A stretch of 12,551 nucleotides of DNA from JAKZRT01 sp047518005 (GTDB lineage: Bacteria > Pseudomonadota > Alphaproteobacteria > Rhodobacterales > Rhodobacteraceae): assembly GCA_047518005.1 (NCBI GenBank), contig JAKZRT010000185.1, forward strand, positions 1 through 12,551, given 5' to 3'. Positions 1 through 7,194 of this stretch are shown one piece after another; the stretch's first letter is position 1, and each line of letters starts with the position of its first letter. The notes beneath the pieces were generated by a model. That model was not told the origin of the DNA, did no database searches, and worked only from the letters and a program-made list of their open reading frames with translations. A program made the translations under genes and the position numbers.

Positions 1-1
1 G

Positions 2-52
2 GCCTACAACTGCAAGCGCCTGCACAAGCTCAAGCTGGAGATGGCCGTGTGA
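2..52 (+). CDS. C-terminal end of a probable IS transposase (partial)
   Basis: Only the last 16 codons are in the window, ending at the TGA at 50-52. They read AYNCKRLHKLKLEMAV. The YNxKRL motif is typical of the extreme C-terminus of DDE transposases of the IS5/IS1182-like families, where it follows the catalytic glutamate region. That is family knowledge applied to a very short string, so the call is tentative. The terminal inverted repeat of such an element would be expected within the following 100-200 bp, but I cannot identify it without the other end. If the call is right, the transporter operon that follows sits just beside a mobile element. Confidence 0.45.
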   Translation, partial: AYNCKRLHKLKLEMAV

Positions 53-260
53 CGGCGCTGTTGGCCCGACAGGCCGATCCAAAAGCCCGGCCACAGCCCA
101 GAAGCCTCGGAGATCCGCCGCCCCATCGCTCCGTCCGAACAAATCCTCGCGGTTTCGCCGAACTTCGATCGCGCCTCTGACAGACGACAGCGAAATCACT
201 CAACACCGAAATCCAACGCGCAAGTCCGACACACTGTTAGCCTCACGGGAGGCAAGCCAA

Positions 261-317
261 ATGGAGAATGCCGGTTTAATACTAGCACAAGTACAAAATC
301 AGGGAGAAAGATCATGA
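261..317 (+). CDS. Candidate 18-codon leader ORF overlapping the transporter gene start
   Basis: The ATG at 261 is preceded by a strong Shine-Dalgarno, GGGAGG at 247-252, eight bases upstream. The ORF encodes MENAGLILAQVQNQGERS and stops at the TGA at 315-317, which overlaps the binding-protein ATG at 314 in an ATGA arrangement. Codons 6-8 are TTA-ATA-CTA, three codons that are rare in GC-rich alphaproteobacteria. Two readings fit. It may be a translated leader peptide coupled to the downstream gene. Alternatively, the AT-rich stretch at 275-284 may simply be promoter DNA, in which case the ORF start would not be transcribed. The downstream gene also has its own ribosome site, so coupling is not required. 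Confidence 0.3.
   Translation: MENAGLILAQVQNQGERS
301..306 (+). promoter_or_regulatory. Ribosome binding site of the transporter binding-protein gene
   Basis: AGGGAG lies seven bases before the ATG at 314, a good Shine-Dalgarno match at normal spacing. It decides the start of the binding protein and puts a signal peptide directly at the N-terminus. Confidence 0.7.
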
Positions 318-1264
318 AAACATTGGGCTATGGCCTTGCGCTTGGCGCATTGGCGGGGGCCGTTCATGCAGCCGAACTTGGCGACGTGAACGAGCCGATC
401 AGGCTGGCGGTCAACGAATGGACCGGCCAGCATGTGACCACCCATGTCGCGGGCTCGATGCTCGAGGCTGCCGGATACACCGTCCAATACGTGACGGCTG
501 GTTACATGAACATGTTCCAGGCCATCGAAGACGGCGAAATTCACGCCGCACTCGAGCTGTGGTCGTCGAACGTGTCCGACGATTACGCAAACCGCGTCGA
601 AACGGGCGGTGTGGAAGAGTTGGGCGATCTGGGCCTCGCTGCCAAGGAAGGCATCGCCTATCCGGCGCATGTCGCCGATCTGTGCCCAGGTCTGCCAGCC
701 TGGGAGGCCCTGAAAGACTGTGCGGTGGCCTTCGCGACGGCGGAAACCATTCCGGCCGGGCGTCTGGTCGATTACCCGGCTGACTGGGGCACGCCGGGGT
801 CTGACCGCATGGTCGGGCTCGATCTGCCGTTCAAAGCGGTTCCGGCGGGGTCCGAAGGGGCGCTGATCGCCGAACTCAGGGCTTCGACCGAACGCAAATC
901 GCCGCTGTTGATCACTTTCTGGCAACCGCATTGGGCGATGTCGGCCTATGACGTGCAATTTGTCGATCTGCCGATAGGCGAAGATGCCTGTTTCAACGAT
1001 CCGGCATGGGGGCCGAACCCCAATGCGATCAACGATTGTGACTTTGCACCTAGCCGTATCTTCAAGGCCGGCTGGCCCGGCATCAAGGACAGATGGCCGG
1101 CGGCGCATCAGATCCTCAGCAACTACGTACTGGCCGTGGGCGACCAGCAGCCGATGATGGGCGCGATCGATGTCGATGGCGGTTCGGTCGAAGACGTCGT
1201 GGCCGCTTGGATGGCCGACAACGAGGGCATCTGGCGCCCGGTCGTCGACGCGGCGACGAACTGA
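314..1264 (+). CDS. Glycine betaine/quaternary-amine ABC transporter, periplasmic substrate-binding protein (ProX/OpuAC family)
   Basis: A 316-residue precursor. Residues 1-19 form a signal peptide: Lys at 2, a small-residue hydrophobic core, and cleavage after VHA before AELGD. The mature part has the OpuAC fold signature: an opening beta strand with NEWTGQ (34-39), the YMNMFQAIEDGEI region (64-76), ALELW (79-83), and a second lobe containing FWQPHW (202-207). Trp36, Trp83, Trp203 and Trp207 are candidates for the aromatic cage that binds a quaternary ammonium group. Two Cys pairs (124/136 and 226/242) may form disulfides in the periplasm. The ATPase gene starts 2 bp after the stop and the permease follows, so this is one uptake operon. 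The substrate could be glycine betaine, proline betaine, choline or TMAO; the sequence does not decide between them. The family is well supported. Confidence 0.9.
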   Translation: MKTLGYGLALGALAGAVHAAELGDVNEPIRLAVNEWTGQHVTTHVAGSMLEAAGYTVQYVTAGYMNMFQAIEDGEIHAALELWSSNVSDDYANRVETGGVEELGDLGLAAKEGIAYPAHVADLCPGLPAWEALKDCAVAFATAETIPAGRLVDYPADWGTPGSDRMVGLDLPFKAVPAGSEGALIAELRASTERKSPLLITFWQPHWAMSAYDVQFVDLPIGEDACFNDPAWGPNPNAINDCDFAPSRIFKAGWPGIKDRWPAAHQILSNYVLAVGDQQPMMGAIDVDGGSVEDVVAAWMADNEGIWRPVVDAATN

Positions 1265-1266
1265 GC

Positions 1267-2316
1267 GTGAGCGACGCCGGCGCGCCAGCAATATCCTGCC
1301 GCCACGTCTGGCAGGTGTTTGGCGCCAACGCGCCTTCGCTGCTGGCCGACGCGCTGGCCGCCTCTGGCGGCGACCCTGTGGTCGCCGCCGACACTTTGCT
1401 CAGCCAGGGGATGATTCCGGCAGTTCAGGATGCGTCGTTTGACGTCGGCCGGGGCGAACTCTTTGTGATCATGGGGCTTTCGGGCTCGGGCAAATCAACC
1501 CTGATCCGCGCCATATCGCACTTGATCGCGGCGACAGCGGGCGAGATTCGCATCGACGGTGAAGAGATCGTCAACGCCACCAAGGCCCGGATGATCGAAC
1601 TCAGGCGCAAGAAACTGGGCATGGTCTTCCAGCACTTCGGTCTGTTCCCGCACATGAAGGTCATCGACAATGTGGCGTTTCCGCTGCGGGTTCAGAAAAT
1701 TCCCCGCGCCGCGCGCCACGCCAAAGCCCGCGAGGTGCTTGATCTGGTTGGTCTCGGCGACCGCCCTGAGGCCTATCCGCGCCAGCTCTCGGGTGGTCAG
1801 CGCCAGCGCGTCGGCATCGCCCGCAGTCTGGTCGGTGACTGCGAGGTCTGGTTTCTGGACGAGCCGTTTTCGGCGCTCGACCCGCTGATCCGGCGGCAAT
1901 TGCAGGACGAATTTCTCGATATTCAGGCCAAGCTGAAAACCTCGATCGTGTTCATCACCCATGACATTACCGAGGCGCTGAAGCTTGCCGACCGAATCGC
2001 CATCATGCGCGACGGGCGGATCGTGCAGATCGGTACGCCGACCGACATCGTGCTGAACCCGGTCGATAATTACGTCCGCGAATTCTCAAAGGATGTGGCC
2101 AAGGGCAAACACGCGCGCGTTGCGTCGGTCATGGTGGCGGACAAGGTCGGTGCGGGCGACGGTCCGTCGCTCCGGCCCGACATGACGCTGGATGCGGCAC
2201 TGGCGGCCTGTATTCAGTTATCGGCCCCGGTGCCGGTGCGCGATGAGGCTGGCGCGCTGATCGGGGCGGTGCGCCCGCGCGACTTGGCGGCAGCGCTTCA
2301 GGTGGACGACGAATGA
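1267..2316 (+). CDS. Glycine betaine/quaternary-amine ABC transporter ATP-binding protein (ProV/OpuAA-like)
   Basis: A 349-residue cytoplasmic ATPase energising the uptake system. Walker A is GLSGSGKST at 70-78, the Q-loop is VFQHFGLFPH with Gln122, the ABC signature is LSGGQRQRV at 174-182, Walker B is WFLDEP at 195-200, and the switch is ITHD with His232. The roughly 50 residues before the core, starting with HVWQVFG, are typical of ProV-type ATPases. A short C-terminal tail (about 300-345, with VPVRDEAGALIGAVRP) looks like a single degenerate CBS half; CBS regions sense ionic strength in OpuA, but here the region is short. I chose the GTG at 1267 because it begins just after the upstream stop and keeps the ProV N-terminus. 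Longer in-frame reading upstream would lie wholly inside the binding-protein gene. The permease ATG overlaps the stop (ATGA). Confidence 0.92.
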   Translation: MSDAGAPAISCRHVWQVFGANAPSLLADALAASGGDPVVAADTLLSQGMIPAVQDASFDVGRGELFVIMGLSGSGKSTLIRAISHLIAATAGEIRIDGEEIVNATKARMIELRRKKLGMVFQHFGLFPHMKVIDNVAFPLRVQKIPRAARHAKAREVLDLVGLGDRPEAYPRQLSGGQRQRVGIARSLVGDCEVWFLDEPFSALDPLIRRQLQDEFLDIQAKLKTSIVFITHDITEALKLADRIAIMRDGRIVQIGTPTDIVLNPVDNYVREFSKDVAKGKHARVASVMVADKVGAGDGPSLRPDMTLDAALAACIQLSAPVPVRDEAGALIGAVRPRDLAAALQVDDE

Positions 2317-4376
2317 GCCTGGCCGAGGCGCAGCCGACCACTTGGCCTGGCCTGACGTCGGGCACCAAGGCCGCGATGGTCGCGCTGATCGTGGGCGCGA
2401 TCTGCCTTTTGTTGGTGCCCTCGGCGCAATGGCTGGTCGAGTTTCCGGCCGCCTGGACCCTTCCCGCCAGCGACTGGATCGGCACGGTCATGAAAGCAGT
2501 GCTGGTGTTTTTGAAGCCCGCGGCGCGGGGATTTTCGGCGGCGATGGAATACCCGATGACCGGAGCGAACATTCTGCTGGGCCAGACGCCATGGCCATTG
2601 GTGATCGGCGCGGTCACCGCGCTTGGCTGGTTTCTGGGCGGTCTGCGCATGGCGCTTCTGGGCGTGGTCGGCCTCAGTTTTGTGCTGACTTCGGGCTATT
2701 GGGCCGAGAGCATGAATACCCTGGCGCTGGTTGCCGTCTCGGTGCCTTTGGCCCTGATCAGCGGGCTGGGGATCGGCATTGCCGCCAACGAGGCGCCGCG
2801 CATCAAAGCGGCTTTGCAAACTCTCCTGGACATTATGCAAACTGTCCCGACCTTCGCGTATCTCACGCCGCTGCTTATTCTGTTCGGCTTTGGCCCGGTT
2901 GTGGGCCTGATCGCCAGTGCCATCTATGCGGCCCCGCCGATGGCGCGGAACACAATTCTGGGGCTGGAGCGGGTTGAGCCAGAAATCAAGGAGGCGGCGA
3001 TAATGTCGGGCGGCACCAGGCCGCAACAGCTTTTCCTGGTCGAGATCCCCGCCGCCAGTCAACAGATCATGGTCGGCGTCAACCAATGCCTGATGGCGGC
3101 GCTTTCGATGGTTATCATCGCCGCCGTCATCGGCGGCTTCAACGACATCGGCTGGGAGGTGCTATTGACCATGCGCAAGGCGCAGTTCGGTCAGGCGTTT
3201 CTGGCCGGGCTGGTGATCGTGGTCTTCGCCATCATCATCGACCGGATGAGCGCCACGCTGGCAACCGAAAGGAAATCCTACGACGGTCGCGTGGCGCTGG
3301 CAATTCTGGGCGCGGCGGCCGTGGTGGCCATCCTCGCTTGGGCGGCGCTGCCCGACCCGGCCACTTTCCGGTTTTTCGATGGTGCCGCCGATACCGTCGA
3401 CCGGGCGCTTGGGCGTTTCACCGCCAGAAACGGGGCGTCGCTGGACGCGATCAAAAACGGCGCGATGTTCTACGGCCTGTTGCCGCTTCGGATCGGGCTT
3501 GACGAGGCAGTTCTGCCCTTCACCTGGGGTTATTCGTGGACCCAGGCCATGAGCCTGATCTTGTTCGCCGCGGCGGCCCTTACCGGACTTGTACTGGCGC
3601 TTCGCGGATCGCCGACGCTTGGCATCATGGTGCTGATCGCGGCGGGCGTGATTGAAACCGGTATTTCGCATCTGCCTTGGCCGTTCGTGTTGACCGGGGC
3701 AGGGGCGCTCGGGTGGGTGGCCGGGGGCCGAAGGCTGGCAACATTTGCTGTGCTGATGCTGGGTGCGGTGCTGGTATCGGGGCTGTGGGACCGGGCCTTG
3801 TTGTCGCTCTATCTCTCAGGCGCCGCGGTTTTTGCCTGCGCCGTTCTCGGCGGCGCGCTTGGCCTGCTCAGCGCGGCCAGTTCGCTGGCCTGGCGGATCA
3901 TCCGACCGGCCTGCGACATGCTGCAAACGATCCCGCTTTTCGTTTTCCTCATTCCGGTGCTGATGTTCTTCCAGATCGGCGAGTTCTCGGCGTTCCTGGC
4001 GATCATCGCCTACGCCATCGTGCCGATGATCCGCTATACCCGCCACGGGCTGATCACCACGCCGCCCGAGATGATCGAGGCGGCGGTATCCTCGGGCGGT
4101 ACGAACTGGCAGATCATGCGCGACATCCGCGCGCCCTATGCCGCGCCGACCATCCTTCTGGGGCTTAACCAGACCATCCTCTATGCCTTTGCCATGCTGG
4201 TTATTGCGGCGCTGATCGGCACCACCGGATTGGGCCAGTCGATTTATCTGGCGCTTGGGCAGGCCGACGTGGGACTGGGCATCGCCTCGGGCGCGGCCAT
4301 GGCGATACTGGCGCTGGTCGCCGACCGGCTGGTGCAGGGATTCGCCAATGAACGGCGTCGGGCGCTCGGGTTATAG
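2313..4376 (+). CDS. Two-domain ABC transporter permease for glycine betaine/quaternary amines (tandem ProW-type fusion)
   Basis: A 687-residue inner-membrane protein with two complete ProW/MetI-like permease domains in tandem. A single ProW-type subunit is usually about 280-350 residues and works as a dimer. The two EAA loops that dock on the ATPase are visible: EAAIMSGGT from residue 227 and EAAVSSGGT from residue 589. Each is preceded by a matching motif, with LLDIMQTVPTFAYL in the first copy and ACDMLQTIPLFVFL in the second. The duplication seems to include the N-terminal stretch too: a Pro/Trp-rich soluble segment near 25-75 has a counterpart near 347-405 before the second membrane block. 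Hydrophobic segments fill most of the rest. The start overlaps the ATPase stop by 4 bp, implying translational coupling and matched expression. One chain therefore likely supplies the whole membrane channel. Confidence 0.92.
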   Translation: MSLAEAQPTTWPGLTSGTKAAMVALIVGAICLLLVPSAQWLVEFPAAWTLPASDWIGTVMKAVLVFLKPAARGFSAAMEYPMTGANILLGQTPWPLVIGAVTALGWFLGGLRMALLGVVGLSFVLTSGYWAESMNTLALVAVSVPLALISGLGIGIAANEAPRIKAALQTLLDIMQTVPTFAYLTPLLILFGFGPVVGLIASAIYAAPPMARNTILGLERVEPEIKEAAIMSGGTRPQQLFLVEIPAASQQIMVGVNQCLMAALSMVIIAAVIGGFNDIGWEVLLTMRKAQFGQAFLAGLVIVVFAIIIDRMSATLATERKSYDGRVALAILGAAAVVAILAWAALPDPATFRFFDGAADTVDRALGRFTARNGASLDAIKNGAMFYGLLPLRIGLDEAVLPFTWGYSWTQAMSLILFAAAALTGLVLALRGSPTLGIMVLIAAGVIETGISHLPWPFVLTGAGALGWVAGGRRLATFAVLMLGAVLVSGLWDRALLSLYLSGAAVFACAVLGGALGLLSAASSLAWRIIRPACDMLQTIPLFVFLIPVLMFFQIGEFSAFLAIIAYAIVPMIRYTRHGLITTPPEMIEAAVSSGGTNWQIMRDIRAPYAAPTILLGLNQTILYAFAMLVIAALIGTTGLGQSIYLALGQADVGLGIASGAAMAILALVADRLVQGFANERRRALGL

Positions 4377-4388
4377 GGTCTTGACACC

Positions 4389-5291
4389 ATCACCAATCCA
4401 CCTTGGATTGCGGTCGATTGGGGCACCAGCAACCTTCGCGCCTGGGTTATGGCAGGGCTTGACGTTCAGCACGCGCTCAGCGCGCCGCACGGCATGGGCG
4501 GGCTGTCGCCCGAGGAATTTGAGCCGATTCTCATGAGGCTGATCGAACCATTCCTGCCAGATAGCGTGGTCACGCCGGTTCTTTGCTGCGGAATGGTCGG
4601 CGCGAAGCAGGGCTGGTCCGAGGCCGGATATGGCGCTGTTCCCTGCACGCCAATGGGCGCTGCAAGTCCGGTGCGCGCGCGCGCGACCGACCCCAGAATT
4701 GCCGTCTCGATCCTGCCGGGACTGTGCCAGGCCGACCCGCCCGACGTCATGCGTGGCGAGGAAACCCAGATTGCCGGCTATCTGGCCGAAAACCCGCACT
4801 TCGACGGGGTGATCTGCCTGCCCGGCACCCACAGCAATTGGGTGCAGATCAGCGCTGCAGAGGTGGTGAGTTTTCGCACAACCATGACCGGCGAATTGTT
4901 TGCGCTGATTTCGCAGCGATCGGTCCTGCGACATTCGGTCGGGGCAGAAGGTTGGGATGCACCCGCCTTCGACAGATCGGTCGCCGCGACGCTGTCAAGA
5001 CCGGCCGAGCTGTTGGCGCGGCTGTTTCGACTTCGTGCCGCCGACATTCTGCATGGTGAGCGCGGCGCGCCCGCCCGGGCGGCGCTGTCGGGGCTTTTGA
5101 TCGGGGCCGAGCTGGCGGCGACGCGCCCCTACTGGCTTGGGCAGGATGTGGTGATCTTGGGTGACGAGACCTTGGCGGCGCTCTACACGCGGGCGCTGTG
5201 CGCGCAGGGGCTAGACCCGAAAATCGCCGACGCCGAGCAACTGACGCTTGTGGGGTTGAGCGCTGCTTGTCGAAATTACTACGCTTGGTGA
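4389..5291 (+). CDS. dgoK: 2-dehydro-3-deoxygalactonokinase (DgoK family), apparent ATC start
   Basis: Phosphorylates 2-dehydro-3-deoxy-D-galactonate in the De Ley-Doudoroff galactonate pathway, in the cytoplasm. The DgoK family is recognised from WIAVDWGTSNLRAW at the N-terminus (phosphate-binding loop with Asp-Trp-Gly-Thr), CGMVGAKQGW, CLPGTHSNWV, TMTGELFALI and LSGLLIGAEL. From 4389 the product is about 300 residues, the usual family size. No ATG, GTG or TTG lies in frame between the permease stop at 4374-4376 and the ATG at 4449, and a start at 4449 would remove the DWGT motif. The ATC at 4389, giving x-TNPPWIAVDWG, sits where a family start is expected; AGGG at 4375-4378 is a weak ribosome site 10 bases upstream. 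A rare ATC start, a mutated ATG or a base error are all possible. The gene lies 12 bp after the permease, in the same frame. No aldolase or other galactonate gene is adjacent. Confidence 0.85.
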   Translation: MTNPPWIAVDWGTSNLRAWVMAGLDVQHALSAPHGMGGLSPEEFEPILMRLIEPFLPDSVVTPVLCCGMVGAKQGWSEAGYGAVPCTPMGAASPVRARATDPRIAVSILPGLCQADPPDVMRGEETQIAGYLAENPHFDGVICLPGTHSNWVQISAAEVVSFRTTMTGELFALISQRSVLRHSVGAEGWDAPAFDRSVAATLSRPAELLARLFRLRAADILHGERGAPARAALSGLLIGAELAATRPYWLGQDVVILGDETLAALYTRALCAQGLDPKIADAEQLTLVGLSAACRNYYAW

Positions 5292-5633
5292 AAGTCAACC
5301 TGCCGCGAAGGCCGCGTGTTGCGCGTGCAAGGGGCGCTTCGAAGGGCGGCGCAAGACGCGCTTAATCCGGCCATGGCATAACGCGCCTGGTGAATCGAAT
5401 TGCGGCGGTCCGGGCCTAAAGCACCCGCGCTGCCGACGATCCCCGCTGTCGCGGGCGACCGCCAACCATGGTCCCCGGTCCATCGGCCAGGAACCGGCAT
5501 CAGGGGTGTCGCCAGGGTGGCGCCGCCGTCACCCGCAGCTTTTCCGCCAAAGCCGCAAAAGACGCCAATTGCGCGAGGATGCTCAGTCACCCGTCCGCAG
5601 AAACCCCCGCGACGGTCGGGCCGCGTGGCCCCC
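5292..5633. other. 342-bp stretch without a convincing gene
   Basis: This lies between the dgoK stop and the end of the minus-strand lipoprotein gene. I see no RNA gene, no strong terminator and no ORF with family-like sequence. The only hint of old coding is on the minus strand at 5500-5586, where 28 codons reading LSILAQLASFAALAEKLRV and onward to a TGA have a protein-like composition but no usual start. It could be decayed coding DNA, for example a lost aldolase partner of dgoK, but nothing in it identifies a family. Confidence 0.4.
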
Positions 5634-5918
5634 TCACGGCTTGTCGTTGCGGGTGATCCTCCACCTGGAATAGCCGCCGCCGGTCCAAAAGCAGATCCCG
5701 ATCAGAAAGCCCAGGTCGTACCAGAGGCCCGAGTTTGGATAGCCGTAAATGCGAACGCCGTTGCTGAAGAACGAAATGACAAACGAGATCGGCGCGACGG
5801 CCCCGTCAAAAATTCCCCAGAAAAACCCCCGCGACCCGGGCGTGATCAGCGGCTGACCGGCGCAACCGGCAAGCAGCAGCACGCCAGTGAAAATGGCAAG
5901 GGTGCGAAGCAGTGTCAT
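5634..5918 (-). CDS. Small lipoprotein, conserved hypothetical
   Basis: A 94-residue protein beginning MTLLRTLAIFTGVLLLAGC. The hydrophobic segment followed by the lipobox LAGC (Cys19 from this start) marks a lipoprotein signal peptide, so the mature protein should be lipid-anchored at the membrane facing the periplasm. The rest, with GFFWGIFDGAVAPISFVISF and then GLWYDLGFLIGICFW, resembles a widespread short family in which a hydrophobic 'FWG-APISFIISLF...WYDFGFLIG' pattern recurs. I recognise the pattern but know no function for it. The ATG at 5918 was chosen over an in-frame TTG at 5924; neither has a strong ribosome site. It lies 103 bp downstream of the protease gene on the same strand, behind a strong hairpin, so it may be transcribed separately. 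Confidence 0.75.
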   Translation of the reverse strand: MTLLRTLAIFTGVLLLAGCAGQPLITPGSRGFFWGIFDGAVAPISFVISFFSNGVRIYGYPNSGLWYDLGFLIGICFWTGGGYSRWRITRNDKP

Positions 5919-5982
5919 GCCCAAAGGTTATCCGCGCCGGCACGGACAGGCAAGCGCGCGTCATGGATGCTGGCGCGCGTCC

Positions 5983-6010
5983 CCGGGGGCGGCACGCGCG
6001 CCGCCCCCGG
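5983..6010 (-). terminator. Strong GC hairpin downstream of the protease gene
   Basis: A perfect 11-bp inverted repeat (CCGGGGGCGGC / GCCGCCCCCGG) with a 6-base loop, ACGCGC. It starts 12 bases past the protease stop on the minus strand. No T-run follows, so it is not a textbook intrinsic terminator; it may instead stop or stabilise the 3' end of the protease transcript. GC-rich alphaproteobacteria often use such hairpins. Confidence 0.4.
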
Positions 6011-6021
6011 ACATCTGCCGG

Positions 6022-7113
6022 TCACGCATCCTGATCCGCGCGCAGACCAAGCGTCACGTCAATAACGCGGCGCTCGCCGCCGCGCAGGATGGTCAGCGCC
6101 GCACCGCTTTGGGGGGACAGAGCGGCAACGGCGCGGGGCAGATCGCGCAGCGATGTAATCTCATCGCCGTTGAGTTCAAGGATGATATCGCCGATCTCAA
6201 GGCCTGCCGCCGCAGCGGGGCTGTCGGGAAAGACCTTTTCGACCACCGCGCCGCGCGGCCCGTCGAAGCCAAGCGCCTGGGCGACCTCGTCGCTCATGCG
6301 CTTGATCTGCACGCCCAACCAGCCGCGCTCGATGATGCCGTCGTCGGCCAGGTCGGCAACCACGTCGCGCACCAGATCGGATGGCACCGCGAAGCCGATG
6401 CCGACCGACCCGCCAGCGGGCGAGAATATGGCCGTGTTGACCCCGATCACCTGACCGTCTTCGTTAAAAAGCGGGCCGCCCGAATTGCCGCGGTTGATCG
6501 CCGCATCGGTCTGGATGAAGTCGTCGAAGGGGCCGGACCGGATGTCGCGCGACAGCGCCGACACGATGCCCGAGGTCACGGTGCCGCCGAGCCCGAAGGG
6601 GCTGCCCATGGCCACAACCGCTTGGCCCACCCGTAACGCTTCGCTGTCGCCGAACGCGACCGAGGGCAGGTCGCCCGCTGCCTCGATCTTAAGCACGGCG
6701 ATATCGGTCATCGGGTCCGAGCCGACGACCTGCGCGTCGAAGGACCGCCCGTCTGACAGGCGCACCACGACCGTGTCCGCGCCGGCGATCACGTGGTGGT
6801 TGGTGACGATTTGTCCGTCGGCCGAGATGATGAACCCCGACCCGACGCCCTGACGCGGCGCGCGCTGGCGCGGAGTGTCCGGCATGTCGCCAAAGCGCTG
6901 GCCGAAGCGGCGTTCAAACTCGCGCAGAAACTCCCGATCCTCGGCGTCGGCTCTGGCGGGTGCCAGGGTCGAGGTCACTTCGATAAAAACAACCGCCGGG
7001 GCCACCGCTTCCACCAGATCGCCATAGCCGCCGGGCGGATGCGCCAGCGCGGGTAGGGCGGTAGTGGCCAGCACGGCGGCCAGGGCCAGCGTCGATATCA
7101 AGGTTTTGGGCAT
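6022..7113 (-). CDS. Periplasmic HtrA/DegP-family serine protease with one PDZ domain
   Basis: A 363-residue precursor of a trypsin-like envelope quality-control protease. Residues 1-24 form a signal peptide with cleavage after PALA before HPPGG. The protease domain spans about 30-255 with the catalytic triad His107 (TNHHVI), Asp137 (MTDIAVLKI) and Ser211 (GNSGGPL). One PDZ domain follows from GWLGVQIKR (264) to about 355, including AAAAGLEIGDIILELNG. DegP has two PDZ domains and is longer; this single-PDZ layout resembles DegS-like or small HtrA proteases, but with a cleavable signal rather than an obvious anchor. The ATG at 7113 is preceded by CGGAG about ten bases upstream. Reading further upstream in frame adds only implausible sequence. 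It is transcribed divergently from the response regulator gene, which suggests that the two-component system controls it. Confidence 0.93.
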   Translation of the reverse strand: MPKTLISTLALAAVLATTALPALAHPPGGYGDLVEAVAPAVVFIEVTSTLAPARADAEDREFLREFERRFGQRFGDMPDTPRQRAPRQGVGSGFIISADGQIVTNHHVIAGADTVVVRLSDGRSFDAQVVGSDPMTDIAVLKIEAAGDLPSVAFGDSEALRVGQAVVAMGSPFGLGGTVTSGIVSALSRDIRSGPFDDFIQTDAAINRGNSGGPLFNEDGQVIGVNTAIFSPAGGSVGIGFAVPSDLVRDVVADLADDGIIERGWLGVQIKRMSDEVAQALGFDGPRGAVVEKVFPDSPAAAAGLEIGDIILELNGDEITSLRDLPRAVAALSPQSGAALTILRGGERRVIDVTLGLRADQDA

Positions 7114-7147
7114 TTTTAGATACTCCGTTTTGTCTGTTAAGATGTCG

Positions 7148-7160
7148 GCTTGGTCCAAGC
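7148..7160. repeat. Short perfect inverted repeat in the protease/regulator promoter region
   Basis: GCTTGG-T-CCAAGC, 6-bp arms around a single base, 35 bp upstream of the protease start. It could be an operator half of the divergent promoter region. The short length means it may also be chance. Confidence 0.3.
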
Positions 7161-7189
7161 AAAGCCGCGGCACCTGACGCGGGCTTTGC
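7159..7189. repeat. 8-bp inverted repeat with 15-base loop between protease and regulator genes
   Basis: GCAAAGCC at 7159-7166 pairs with GGCTTTGC at 7182-7189. It overlaps the end of the neighbouring GCTTGG/CCAAGC repeat by two bases. On either transcript it could form a leader hairpin, and on DNA it could be a spaced operator. Confidence 0.3.
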
Positions 7190-7194
7190 GCGCC

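Noticed and set aside
1093..1266. An upstream extension of the ATPase gene to an in-frame ATG at 1093.
   Set aside because: The added 58 residues are Arg-rich shadow sequence inside the binding-protein gene; the GTG at 1267 fits the operon and the ProV N-terminus.
299..1291. A long minus-strand reading frame of about 330 codons opposite the binding-protein gene.
   Set aside because: It is antisense to a clear OpuAC-family gene, is Arg/His-rich with no motifs, and is explained by the codon bias of the real gene.
5279..5590. A 103-codon minus-strand frame between dgoK and the lipoprotein gene.
   Set aside because: It has no recognisable family, no ribosome site and no membrane or signal feature, and it overlaps the end of dgoK.
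5400..6065. A 221-codon plus-strand frame across the empty stretch, the lipoprotein gene and the hairpin.
   Set aside because: The composition is Pro/Arg-rich with no motif, and it runs antisense to the lipobox-bearing lipoprotein gene.
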